64,000 nt of DNA, from NCBI GenBank assembly GCA_948467545.1, contig CAOKER010000004.1, positions 1 through 64,000 on the forward strand, written 5' to 3'. Shown here in pieces: positions 53,854-62,275 of the stretch; within the stretch, counting starts at the first letter, position 1, and each line of letters opens with the position of its first letter. The notes below the pieces were generated by a model. It was not told where the DNA came from, did not search any database, and saw only the letters and a list, made by a program, of their open reading frames with translations. The DNA comes from an uncultured Eubacteriales bacterium (GTDB taxonomy: Bacteria > Bacillota > Clostridia > Oscillospirales > CAG-272). The translations under genes were made by a program, and so were the position numbers.

Positions 53854-55407
53854 TCAAAAATTCCAGTGAATTTCAATGGGTACATCCTGAGTTCCTTTGA
53901 TCCTTTTTCCTACGGAAATGTAGTCAATCAGGATTTCGACCATCTCTCTTGTGAGGTGTTTCAGATTGGTGTAACGCTCGATAATCTCCCGACGATTATC
54001 ACCGAATTCGATTTTAACATCGATCTCTTCAATCTGTTTACGCCCATCGGAAATCAGTTTTTCAAGGCGGTCACGATCTGCAATAAAATCCTTTGACATC
54101 TCTGCGTAGTCAGCGCTGCTGATTAGTCCCTTAACTTTATCCATGTACAGTTCCCGAATCCCCTTGTACAGTTCCGAAACCCGTTTTTCATAGGCGGCGA
54201 TGTTGGAAAGAACGGCATCCTTTTGGGATTGTAGGTTAGAACAGAACTCGATCTTTCTCTCCAGTTCGTCCTTGTTCAGATATTCCGCCGACAGTCTGTT
54301 CAGCTCGTCAATTACCATCTGTTCCAGCTTGTCAACCGAAATGAATGAACCGATGCATGCATCTTTCGCCACATGGCGGTTGGAGCATTGCAGATAGTGC
54401 TTGCCCCGATTTTTGGAGGAACGCATCACATAGCCGCAGTGAGCGCAGCGAGCTTTCCTTGCAAACAGACCGACAGTGCCCACATCGAACGGCTTTGCAC
54501 GATCATGCACCATCTTTTGCACTCTGTCCCAAAGTTCACGGTCGATGATCGGCTCGTGCGTCCCCTCAACGATGTACCATTGTTCTTTGGGGCGTGGCTT
54601 GTTCTGTTTGGTCTTGTAGGAAATACTGCCGTACTTGCCCTGCACCATATTGCCGATGTAGATTTCGTTTGTCAGCATATCGGAAATCGCAAAGTATTTC
54701 CAAAGGGTACTGTTCTTGGCGGTAGGCTGTTTGTAGCGCAGACCTTTCAGACGCTTGTATTCGGTTGGATTGGGAATTCCACGGTCATTGAGCATACGGG
54801 CGATTGCTGTCTTTCCGTAGCCTTGGGAAAAGAGGGAGAATACCTCCCGGACAACAGCGGCGGCTTCCTCATCGATCAGCAAATGCCCCTTTTGGTCGGG
54901 GTCCTTTTTGTATCCGTAAAGGGCAAAGGCGCCGATGTGGAATCCGTTCTGCCGTCGGCTGGTGAGAACGCTGCGGATGTTGTCGGACATATCCTCCAAA
55001 TACCACTCGTTCACAAGCCCGTTGATCTGACGGGATTTTTTGTTGCCCTTGTTGGCGGTGTCGGCATTGTCCACAATGCTGATAAAGCGAATCCCCCAAA
55101 TCGGGAATAAACCGTGGATGTACTTTTCCACCAGTTCCAACTCACGGGTGAAGCGAGACTGCGTCTTGCAGAGGACGATATCGAATTTCCGTGCTTCCGC
55201 GTCCTGCAGCAGTCGGTTAAACTCCGGTCGTCGTCTGTCTGCGCCTGCGTAATCGTCGTCGCTGTAAATACAGTAAACTTCCCACCCCTGTTCCATGGCG
55301 TACCCGACCAACATAGCCTTTTGATTCTGTATGCTGCCCGAATCGTCGGTTTCTGCTTGCTTGTTTCTATCTTCTTCGGATAAGCGGCAATAAATAGCTA
55401 CTTTCAA
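53854..55407 (-). CDS. Large serine recombinase
   Basis: 517 aa from a TTG start (MKVAIYCRLSEEDRNK) with AAAGGAG 8 nt upstream. The resolvase domain (1-150) has the catalytic serine S10 in YCRLS and the arginines SRFTRE. The recombinase domain follows (about 165-275; GKTAIARMLNDRGIPNP). Next are a zinc ribbon (CAHCGYVMRSSKN ... CSNRHVAKDAC) and a coiled-coil insertion (about 360-480). This is a TnpX/phiC31-like integrase that integrates or excises mobile DNA. The open frame extends further upstream to 55599, overlapping the small companion gene. Composition looks GC richer than the chromosome genes (by eye). Confidence 0.93.
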   Translation of the reverse strand: MKVAIYCRLSEEDRNKQAETDDSGSIQNQKAMLVGYAMEQGWEVYCIYSDDDYAGADRRRPEFNRLLQDAEARKFDIVLCKTQSRFTRELELVEKYIHGLFPIWGIRFISIVDNADTANKGNKKSRQINGLVNEWYLEDMSDNIRSVLTSRRQNGFHIGAFALYGYKKDPDQKGHLLIDEEAAAVVREVFSLFSQGYGKTAIARMLNDRGIPNPTEYKRLKGLRYKQPTAKNSTLWKYFAISDMLTNEIYIGNMVQGKYGSISYKTKQNKPRPKEQWYIVEGTHEPIIDRELWDRVQKMVHDRAKPFDVGTVGLFARKARCAHCGYVMRSSKNRGKHYLQCSNRHVAKDACIGSFISVDKLEQMVIDELNRLSAEYLNKDELERKIEFCSNLQSQKDAVLSNIAAYEKRVSELYKGIRELYMDKVKGLISSADYAEMSKDFIADRDRLEKLISDGRKQIEEIDVKIEFGDNRREIIERYTNLKHLTREMVEILIDYISVGKRIKGTQDVPIEIHWNF

Positions 55408-55450
55408 TTTTCCATCTCCTTTGGAGATAGAACAAGCTGTTTCCACATCC

Positions 55451-55479
55451 ATTATACCATAAACGGGTTCTGTAGTCAC
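55451..55479 (-). promoter_or_regulatory. Internal promoter for the recombinase
   Basis: On the minus strand GTGACT (55474-55479), 17 bp, TATAAT (55451-55456), overlapping the end of the 50-aa gene and about 45 nt before the recombinase TTG. Confidence 0.5.
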
Positions 55480-55628
55480 GCTTTTTCGCAAAAGTTCGCA
55501 CTTTTGCCTTTCTCCAAAGTATTGATGAGTTCGATCCACTTTCTTGTGAACTCGCTCTCTGTTGTGGTGTTTTCGCCGCTTTTGAAAACACTCCTGCAAA
55601 CGATTGTAGGTTCGTTATTTTCTGCCAT
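55476..55628 (-). CDS. 50-aa recombinase companion protein
   Basis: Too short for usual gene calling but well supported: GGAGG stands 6 nt before ATG 55628 and the frame is clean to TGA. The product starts MAENNEPTIVCRSVF and contains a TESEFTRKWIELINTLEKGK segment. It is small, polar and helical. Such short genes often precede serine recombinases in clostridial mobile elements, and may assist or regulate recombination (inference). Confidence 0.65.
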   Translation of the reverse strand: MAENNEPTIVCRSVFKSGENTTTESEFTRKWIELINTLEKGKSANFCEKA

Positions 55629-55902
55629 ATAAAACCTCCAAAGCATGGATACTACACTATATGAACAGCGGCAAGTCCGCTATTCCGAAGTGCGTGTCCA
55701 TAAGATGAAAAGAGAGGTCTGTTTTGGCAAGTAAAAAGGAGACGCCAATCGTTTGTTATAAAACCTTTTCTAAGCTGCATGTTTATTGAGTATTTTAGAA
55801 AGCATTCATAAAATGTGATGCGGTTTTGAGCATTTCTGATGCTTAGATATGTTGAAAAGTTATTGAGAATATGATACAATGTAAACACAGAGAGGTGATC
55901 AT
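55629..55902. other. Intergenic region between recombinase unit and LysR
   Basis: No gene. A GCATTTCTGATGC palindrome (near 55830) resembles the ATTTCTTGAAAT boxes downstream of the LysR gene. The LysR promoter occupies 55852-55880. Confidence 0.45.
55852..55880 (+). promoter_or_regulatory. Promoter of the second LysR gene
   Basis: TTGAAA (55852-55857), 17 bp, TACAAT (55875-55880), about 22 nt before the ATG; GAGAGGTG provides the ribosome site. Confidence 0.75.
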
Positions 55903-56769
55903 ATGGAACTCAGAGTTTTGAAATATTTTCTGATGGTAGCCAGAGAAGAAAATATCACGAAAGCGGCGCAGCTTCTTCATGTAACACAGCCTACACTGTC
56001 ACGGCAGATCGCACAGCTTGAAGAAGAACTTGGCGTTAAGCTGTTTCAACGGAGCAATCATAATATCATTCTTACGGACGATGGGATGCGGTTAAAGCGT
56101 CGCGCGCAGGAGATTGTAGCGCTTGCAGAGAAAACAAAACGGGATTTTTCTCATCATGATGAAGTCAGCGGCACGATATCCATTGGCAGCGGTGAGCTGA
56201 AAAGCATGCAGTTTCTATCGGAGGCAATCGTTTCTTTCCGCCGGAAATATCCGGGGGTAAACTTTGAGATTTACAGTGGAAATTCAGATAGCATAAAAGA
56301 AAGGATCGAGCGCGGACTTTTGGATCTGGGACTGCTGATTGAACCTGTAGATATCGGAAAATATGATTTTGTCCGTACAAACATACAAGAAGAATGGGGA
56401 GTGTTTGTACAGGAAACCTCTCCGCTTGCTGAAAAAGAATATATAACGCCGAAGGATCTTGCCGGCGTTCCACTCATCTTGTCCGTAGGCACATTGGTTC
56501 AGAATCATATTTATCAGTGGCTGGGAGAGTATGCGAATGAGAACAATATTGCGGCTACCGGAAATTTACTGTATAATATTGCGATCCTTGCCCGTAACGG
56601 TGTAGGAGCCATTATCGGTCTGAAACTTGATGCAAAGTACGAAGGGCTGAAATATATTCCTCTTTCCCCGAAGCTGGAATCGGGTACGGTGCTTGTTTGG
56701 AAAAAAACGCAGATATTTTCACAGTCAACAGAAGGATTCATCAGACACTTAAAAGAAATGCTTAAATAG
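55903..56769 (+). CDS. LysR-family regulator of the redox cluster
   Basis: 288 aa. The winged helix starts MELRVLKYFLMVAREENITKA and continues HVTQPTLSRQIAQLEEELGV, the canonical LTTR opening; the co-inducer domain covers about 90-288. It is the first gene of the right-hand cluster and reads in the same direction as the redox genes. Repeated ATTTCTTG-AAT boxes lie directly after its stop, in front of the MerR-like gene, and are the best candidate binding sites. Confidence 0.9.
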   Translation: MELRVLKYFLMVAREENITKAAQLLHVTQPTLSRQIAQLEEELGVKLFQRSNHNIILTDDGMRLKRRAQEIVALAEKTKRDFSHHDEVSGTISIGSGELKSMQFLSEAIVSFRRKYPGVNFEIYSGNSDSIKERIERGLLDLGLLIEPVDIGKYDFVRTNIQEEWGVFVQETSPLAEKEYITPKDLAGVPLILSVGTLVQNHIYQWLGEYANENNIAATGNLLYNIAILARNGVGAIIGLKLDAKYEGLKYIPLSPKLESGTVLVWKKTQIFSQSTEGFIRHLKEMLK

Positions 56770-56858
56770 CATTTCTTGCAATACGACATAAGTATTAGAC
56801 ATTTCTTGAAATATAAGCTATAATATAGGTGTTCCATGAGGGAACACCTATATTTTTT
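56769..56858 (+). promoter_or_regulatory. Redox-cluster promoter with LysR-type boxes and an overlapping 13-bp inverted repeat
   Basis: GCATTTCTTGCAATA (56769-56783) and ACATTTCTTGAAATA (56799-56813) repeat with a 30-nt period. TTAGAC (56795-56800), an 18-bp spacer and TATAAT (56819-56824) form a promoter. From 56823 a perfect 13-bp inverted repeat, ATATAGGTGTTCC / GGAACACCTATAT (56823-56835 and 56841-56853), runs into six Ts. It would terminate lysR transcripts yet overlaps the -10/+1 of the next unit. Confidence 0.7.
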
Positions 56859-56888
56859 ATCGAAAATACAGATCAAGGAGCATATAAA

Positions 56889-57236
56889 ATGACGATCAAT
56901 GAGGCAAGCGAAAGGTACAACATCCCTATTGAAGTTCTGGAAGAATATGAAAGCTGGGGACTTTGCGGCGAGGTCAAGAAAGTAATGGGGGTGTGGCAGT
57001 ACGATGATACGGATCTTGAACGCTTGGGCACGATCATGACGCTTCACGACATCGGATTCAGCAATGAAGAGGTGGAAATTTATATGCGTCTCCTTCTGGA
57101 GGGAGAATCGACTGAAAACGAGAGGATGTGTATGCTGAATAAGCTTCGCAGTACGGCTCTTGACGAAATTCATTTCAAAGAGAAGCAGCTTGAGCGCCTT
57201 GATTATCTGAGACACAAAATCAGAAATAATAAATAA
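56889..57236 (+). CDS. MerR-like regulator
   Basis: 115 aa with a MerR-type N-terminal helix-turn-helix (MTINEASERYNIPIEVLEEYESWGL, quoted in part) and wing (VWQYDDTDLERL), followed by IMTLHDIGFSNEEVEIYMRL and a long dimerisation helix ending KEKQLERLDYLRHKI. No effector-binding domain and no metal-binding cysteine pair are evident. AAGGAG precedes ATG 56889. It is the first gene of the operon with the flavodoxins. Confidence 0.8.
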   Translation: MTINEASERYNIPIEVLEEYESWGLCGEVKKVMGVWQYDDTDLERLGTIMTLHDIGFSNEEVEIYMRLLLEGESTENERMCMLNKLRSTALDEIHFKEKQLERLDYLRHKIRNNK

Positions 57237-57252
57237 CGAAAGGAAAACGAAC

Positions 57253-57939
57253 ATGAAAAAACTGATTGCACTGATAACCATTTGTACACTTATCTTTTGC
57301 CTGGCAGCATGCAGCAGTCAATCGACCTCCACAGGGGATTCGTCACAGAAAACCTCAAATACGGCGCAAAATCAGCCCCCGGAAAATAGTAAACCGTCGG
57401 ATGTTCCCGATTCATCGGAAAAGACCGATCCTTCCGATTCCGGAACTTCAAAGGATGAAGAAAAAACGAAAACCCTTGTCGTATATTTTTCCTGCACGGG
57501 AAACACCAAGGCTGTCGCCGAAAAAATTATCGAGCTTACCGGTGCGGACGTTTATGAGATTGTACCGAAAGACTCCTATACAGACGCTGATCTCAACTAT
57601 AACAACAACGATTGCCGCGCAAATAAGGAAATGAATGATCCGTCTGCACGTCCCGCTATCGGAAGCGAGAAGATAGATGTTTCTTCCTACGACACGGTTA
57701 TCATCGGATATCCCATTTGGTGGGGCACCATGCCGCGGATTATCAACACCTTCTTTGATACCTACGATCTTTCCGGCAAGACGATCCTGCCCTTCTGTAC
57801 ATCCGGCGGCAGCGGCGTTTCAAAATCCGTATCGGATATAAAAGCGGCAGTGTCGGCGGCAGAGGTAAAAGACGGACTAAAAGCCGGCGGTGCTTCGGAC
57901 AGTGCGATCAGCCGTTGGCTGAGTGATAACGGATTTTGA
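57253..57939 (+). CDS. Secreted flavodoxin lipoprotein
   Basis: 228 aa: signal peptide with lipobox LAAC (C20), a Ser/Pro/Thr linker (21-72), and a flavodoxin fold with the FMN phosphate loop YFSCTGNTKA (78-87), then YPIWWGTMPRII (about 153-164) and FCTSGGSGVSKS. The position outside the membrane is unusual for a flavodoxin; it may carry electrons at the cell surface. 16 nt after the MerR-like gene, 22 nt before the next lipoprotein. Confidence 0.88.
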   Translation: MKKLIALITICTLIFCLAACSSQSTSTGDSSQKTSNTAQNQPPENSKPSDVPDSSEKTDPSDSGTSKDEEKTKTLVVYFSCTGNTKAVAEKIIELTGADVYEIVPKDSYTDADLNYNNNDCRANKEMNDPSARPAIGSEKIDVSSYDTVIIGYPIWWGTMPRIINTFFDTYDLSGKTILPFCTSGGSGVSKSVSDIKAAVSAAEVKDGLKAGGASDSAISRWLSDNGF

Positions 57940-57961
57940 GATGTAGGAAAAGGAGAGCGTT

Positions 57962-59428
57962 ATGAAAAGAATTCTATCTTTTATCCTCGCATTGTGCCTA
58001 CTTTTCTGCCTTGCATCATGCGGCAGGGAGGATTCCGACAGTCAAAGTGTAAATGAAGGATCTCAGCCAAGTACAGGAACACAAGTAAATGATAACAATG
58101 AGGGTACAAGCGATATGAATATTCCTGAGAATTTTGTTCTCATAAAGGGAGGTACATTTGAAATGGGCAGCCCCGAAGCGGAAGCATGGCGATCGAATGA
58201 CGAAACGCAGCACAGCGTGACAGTCAGCGATTTCTATATGAGCGTATATGAACTTACGCAAGCTGAATACAGGGAGCTGATCGGAAGTAATCCGAGCAAT
58301 TTCTCCGGCGATGATCTGCCCGTTGAAAATGTTTCCTGGTTTGACGCCGTCCGCTATTGCAATGCACGCAGCGAAAAAGAAAATCTACCCCCTGTTTATA
58401 CCATTGACGGACAGAGCGTAAAATGGGATCGCTCGGCAAACGGTTATCGCCTTCCGACAGAGGCGGAATGGGAGTACGCATGCCGCGCAGGAACAATGAC
58501 GCCGTTCAATACCGAAAACTCCATCAGCGCCGAGGAATCCAATTACTACGGTCACTACCCGTATGAAATTGAGGATAACTATTTTTCACAGGGTAATCTT
58601 TCCACAAAACCGGGACAGTACCGCCAAACGACTGTTGCGGTAAACAGTTTTTCTCCGAATAAATGGGGACTTTACAATATGCACGGCAACGTCAGCGAAT
58701 GGGTTTGGGACTATTACGGAGATTACGGCACAGACGCGCAGACCGATCCTGCTGGAGCAGAAAACGGAACCCTTCGCGTGTATCGCGGAGGTGGCTGGAA
58801 CGATTTTGCAAAGAATATGCGTTCTGCATACCGCGCAACAATGGAACAAAGCAAGGGCAGCTTTAATATCGGTATCCGTCTTGTACGCAACAGCACCGCA
58901 GGAAACGGCAGCGTTATCAGCGGCGGAAATGAGCATAACGGAAACGGCGGCGGGAAGGTTCTGATCGCTTTCTTTTCATGGGGCGGCAATACAAAGGGAA
59001 TCGCTGAAGAAATTCAGTCGCAGACCGGAGCCGATCTCTTTGAGATTGAGTTGGTTCATCCCTATTCCTCAAACTATAATACCGTGCTTGACGAAGCGCA
59101 GCGGGATCAGAATAAGCAAGCACGTCCGGAAATCAAAAACCATGTGGAGAATATGGCTCAGTACGATACCGTGATCCTCGGTTACCCCAACTGGTGGGCT
59201 TCTATTCCCATGCCGATTGCTACCTTCCTTGAAGAGTACGATTTTTCGGGAAAGACCATTATTCCGTTCTGCTCTCATGGAGGCGGTCGGTTCGGTCAAA
59301 GCCTGACGGCTATCGCAAAGCTTGCCCCTGACGCTTCGATGGGTGAAGCGCTGTCTGTCCACTATTCCGGCGGAAGCAGTTTGTCAGGCGATGTGAGCGA
59401 ATGGCTGAATACAAACGGACTGAAATAA
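57962..59428 (+). CDS. Lipoprotein fusing an FGE/sulfatase-modifying-like domain to a flavodoxin
   Basis: 488 aa. Signal peptide and lipobox SC (C20). A formylglycine-generating-enzyme-like (C-type-lectin-fold) domain spans about 55-312: FVLIKGGTFEMGS at 58-70, GYRLPTEAEWEYACRAG at 161-177, MHGNVSEWVWD at 240-250, RGGGWNDF at 275-282. The catalytic cysteines of true FGE are absent after RGGGWN, so cysteine oxidation is unlikely. A Gly/Asn linker leads to a C-terminal flavodoxin (332-488; FFSWGGNTKG at 337-346, YPNWWASIPMPI). Both flavodoxins of this operon share the NWW/IWW motif. I know no characterised protein with this order. Confidence 0.85.
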   Translation: MKRILSFILALCLLFCLASCGREDSDSQSVNEGSQPSTGTQVNDNNEGTSDMNIPENFVLIKGGTFEMGSPEAEAWRSNDETQHSVTVSDFYMSVYELTQAEYRELIGSNPSNFSGDDLPVENVSWFDAVRYCNARSEKENLPPVYTIDGQSVKWDRSANGYRLPTEAEWEYACRAGTMTPFNTENSISAEESNYYGHYPYEIEDNYFSQGNLSTKPGQYRQTTVAVNSFSPNKWGLYNMHGNVSEWVWDYYGDYGTDAQTDPAGAENGTLRVYRGGGWNDFAKNMRSAYRATMEQSKGSFNIGIRLVRNSTAGNGSVISGGNEHNGNGGGKVLIAFFSWGGNTKGIAEEIQSQTGADLFEIELVHPYSSNYNTVLDEAQRDQNKQARPEIKNHVENMAQYDTVILGYPNWWASIPMPIATFLEEYDFSGKTIIPFCSHGGGRFGQSLTAIAKLAPDASMGEALSVHYSGGSSLSGDVSEWLNTNGLK

Positions 59429-59460
59429 ACCGAAAAATACATGGATAATGAGAGGCGGCT

Positions 59461-59790
59461 ATGGCAATCACGATAAATATTTATTACAGCGGCAAAAATC
59501 AAAACGCCTTGAAATTCGCAAAGGAAATGATCTCGTCAGGCTTGATACAGGCGATCCGAGGGGAGAATGGCAATCTGCGTTACGACTATTTTCTACCTAT
59601 GGACTACCCCGAAACGGTGCTGCTGATCGACAGCTGGCAAGATCAGAGCGCACTTGACGCACACCACCGCTCGCCGCTTATGTACAAGATCGCCGCACTG
59701 CGCGAGAAATACGATCTGCATATGAAGGTAGAAAGATATATCTCGGATGGTAACGTATCTGAACACGATAAAGTTTTTATAAGAGAATAA
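59461..59790 (+). CDS. ABM-family (YgiN-like) monooxygenase domain protein
   Basis: 109-aa ferredoxin-like alpha/beta barrel of the antibiotic biosynthesis monooxygenase family: INIYYSGKNQNALKFAKEMI start, YDYFLPMDYPETVLLIDSWQ, then the conserved ALDAHHRSPLM helix. These small dimers oxidise quinols or related aromatics without cofactor, or bind heme. It fits a quinone- or aromatic-handling pathway in this operon. Confidence 0.8.
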   Translation: MAITINIYYSGKNQNALKFAKEMISSGLIQAIRGENGNLRYDYFLPMDYPETVLLIDSWQDQSALDAHHRSPLMYKIAALREKYDLHMKVERYISDGNVSEHDKVFIRE

Positions 59791-59807
59791 ACGAAGGAGA
59801 ATTTGTT

Positions 59808-60560
59808 ATGATAAAACAAACTGCAGGAAGAGACGTTCTCGGAGAATTTGCGCCGAAATTCGCACAGTTAAACGATGATGTGCTGTTTGGAGAAGTATGG
59901 AGCAGAGAGGATAAGCTTTCTCTGCGGGATCGTTCACTTGTTACCGTTGTGGCACTGATGTCTCAGGGGCTTGTGGACTCATCTTTTCAGTATCACCTAA
60001 TGAGCGCAAAAAACAACGGCATCACTAAAGAGGAGATCGCCGAGATACTGACCCACGCCGCTTTTTACGCAGGATGGCCGAAGGCTTGGGCAGCTTTTCG
60101 TATGGCAACCCAGGTATGGCAGGAGGAGAATCAGTCTGACGATGCAATGGTGCGCTATGCAGACGCAATGGTGTTCCCCATCGGAGCACCCAACGACGGC
60201 TTTGCTGAATATTTCAGCGGCAGGAGCTTTTTGGCTCCGCTCTCCACGAGTCAGGTCGGTATATTTAACGTGACCTTTGAACCGGGCTGCCGCAACAACT
60301 GGCATATTCACAAGGCTACCAAAGGAGGCGGACAGATTCTGGTATGCGTTAATGGTCGCGGCTGGTATCAGGCGTTGGGCAAAGAGGCAATAGCACTTCA
60401 TCCCGGCGATGTTGTGAATATCCCGGCAGGCGTAAAACACTGGCACGGTGCGGCGAAGGATAGCTGGTTCTCGCATCTTGCCATCGAGGTGCCAGGAGAA
60501 AATACATCAAACGAGTGGCTGGAGCCGGTAGATGAAGCCGCCTATGAAAATCTGACATAA
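59808..60560 (+). CDS. Carboxymuconolactone decarboxylase-cupin fusion
   Basis: 250 aa: an all-helical CMD/AhpD-like domain (about 10-110; LSLRDRSLVTVVALMSQG, FQYHLMSAKNNGITKEEIAE) without the AhpD CxxC pair, fused to a cupin (about 150-240) with metal-type histidines in NWHIHKATKGGGQ and PAGVKHWHGA. CMD-cupin fusions are widespread in anaerobes next to flavodoxins and aldo/keto reductases. The chemistry is unproven; peroxide, quinone or lactone handling is possible. GAAGGAG precedes the ATG. Confidence 0.88.
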   Translation: MIKQTAGRDVLGEFAPKFAQLNDDVLFGEVWSREDKLSLRDRSLVTVVALMSQGLVDSSFQYHLMSAKNNGITKEEIAEILTHAAFYAGWPKAWAAFRMATQVWQEENQSDDAMVRYADAMVFPIGAPNDGFAEYFSGRSFLAPLSTSQVGIFNVTFEPGCRNNWHIHKATKGGGQILVCVNGRGWYQALGKEAIALHPGDVVNIPAGVKHWHGAAKDSWFSHLAIEVPGENTSNEWLEPVDEAAYENLT

Positions 60561-60575
60561 ACGTGGGGACTAATC

Positions 60576-61268
60576 ATGAAACCAAAAGCCATTGTAAAAA
60601 TAACCGTAGATATTCTCATGACTCTTGCGCTGCTCTTTTTAATGGGATATCAGCTTTGGGGCGAGGTTGCCCATGAAATTGCGGGAGTCGGACTGTTTGT
60701 CCTGTTCATTCTCCATCATATTCTGAACTTTCAGTGGTATAAAACTTTGTTCAAAGGAAAGTACACCGCTGTCCGCATTTTTCAGATTGTGATAGATGTA
60801 TCCGTTCTGATCGTAATGCTTATGATGATGTACAGCGGAATCACCATGTCAAGGCATGTGTTTGCTTTTCTGCCGATCCACGGCGGGCTTGCAATGGCAA
60901 GACGGCTGCACATACGGGGCTCCTATTGGGGATTTTTGCTTATGAGCCTGCACCTTGGTCTCCATTGGAGCATGATTTTGGGTATGCTCAAAAAAGCATT
61001 TCCTATACAAAAGAAATCGAAAATCTGGACTGGTCTTTGCAGAATTGCAGGAATCGTGATTGCCGGATACGGCGCATACATACCGATCAAACGGGATTTC
61101 GTTACCTATCTGTTATTAAAGCAGGAATTTGTATTTCTCGATTACAACGAATCTAAAATCTCGTTTTATATAGACTACCTTGCCTGTATGGGACTTTGCA
61201 TTTTTGTGACGCACTATGCTTCAACACTTTTAAAGCGCCTACGACAGCGAAAGGATAAACGAGTATGA
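60576..61268 (+). CDS. DUF4405 membrane protein, possible heme carrier
   Basis: 230 aa with about five hydrophobic segments. Histidines are concentrated at membrane faces: H33, H47, H48, H94, H102, H112, H126 and H130, a pattern like cytochrome b561/DUF4405 proteins. It could pass electrons from a membrane quinone to the surface flavodoxins encoded upstream (inference). Last gene of the operon, 15 nt after the CMD-cupin gene. Confidence 0.82.
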   Translation: MKPKAIVKITVDILMTLALLFLMGYQLWGEVAHEIAGVGLFVLFILHHILNFQWYKTLFKGKYTAVRIFQIVIDVSVLIVMLMMMYSGITMSRHVFAFLPIHGGLAMARRLHIRGSYWGFLLMSLHLGLHWSMILGMLKKAFPIQKKSKIWTGLCRIAGIVIAGYGAYIPIKRDFVTYLLLKQEFVFLDYNESKISFYIDYLACMGLCIFVTHYASTLLKRLRQRKDKRV

Positions 61269-61628
61269 TGAGAACGCTTTTATTACTGTGCAGGTTGATG
61301 GATAGAGCTTTGAAACAAAGTAGTTTTTAAGTTGATGGCTTTTCATTTGAGAGAAATATATTAACAGAATATTAGATCAATCACTGTCAAAAGATACCTT
61401 CATGCTGAAGCAGAAGGCATTATAGGCGGTGATTTTTTGTTCGTACAGCATCCAAGTTCTGATTGTTTTATTTTGAAATTTCGTGACAAAAGTTAGTTTT
61501 GAGACTTTAATTCCATGTGCGAAAATCTTGTATGGAACATAAATATTTTTCTTGTTGGAAGTATTATATTTTAATACACAAGGGAAATAGCTGTGCAAGA
61601 TGTTTTCAATGTGGGTTATATGTAGGAC

Positions 61629-61688
61629 ACAAAAGTGGGGTACAAAGTGGGGTATAAAGCGGGGCATAAACAGGGGTATAAAGTGGGG
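61629..61688 (+). repeat. Five-unit 12-nt tandem repeat with GGGG tracts
   Basis: Consensus YAYAAAGTGGGG, units at 61629, 61641, 61653, 61665 and 61677, with no length variation. Five GGGG tracts are separated by exactly 8 nt. In one plus-strand frame it would encode a Y-K-V-G-type four-residue repeat. Confidence 0.85.
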
Positions 61689-62275
61689 GATAGTTAATTG
61701 GATGAGTGCATTTTATGAAAGGCAAATTGAAGCATATTATCCTCAATAAAATGGGGTTATTTGTTATCCCCCTGATTTACAAAATCGTTTTCAAAAACGC
61801 TTCCCCTTTAGGGTTTATGATAGAGAAATACTATCAAAAAATGGGTTGCATACCGGTTGAAATAGGGTTTATAGGCCAAAAAAACGAGATGCACTGGGAA
61901 AAAAACGAAGTTTACCTATGATTTACTCATTTTTATGCCCTTTCTATCAAAAATCCTAAGAAATGATCTCCTCTCCGATATGAGAAGATTTCGGAAGTTT
62001 TTTGAAATGATTTTTCTCTCCGGAAATGTCCCTCTCTCAAAAATTCAGGCGGTATGATTTTTAATTTTCTTATGCCCCTTATTTTCAGCCTGAAATCCGT
62101 CCTTTTTTTATGATAAAAAAGATGAAAAACACTTTCGTTATGATAAGAGGTAAATCCCCCGCTTCCGAAATGAGGGAGCGGGCTTGTCATAGAAAAGAGG
62201 GATCATCACGAAGAGCGCTCCGAATCATTCCGAAAGGAAGATCATCCCATCATATCGAAAAGACGGTCAAGCCAA

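Noticed and set aside
57962..58900. Functional formylglycine-generating enzyme
   Set aside because: Fold motifs are present but the catalytic cysteines after RGGGWN are missing, and no sulfatase gene is nearby.
61377..61667. 96-codon minus-strand frame starting in the 12-nt repeat
   Set aside because: Its N-terminus is just the translated repeat and no start signal is present.
61706..61921. 71-codon frame in the gene-poor region
   Set aside because: No ribosome site, no recognisable family, and the nearby frames show stops typical of decayed DNA.
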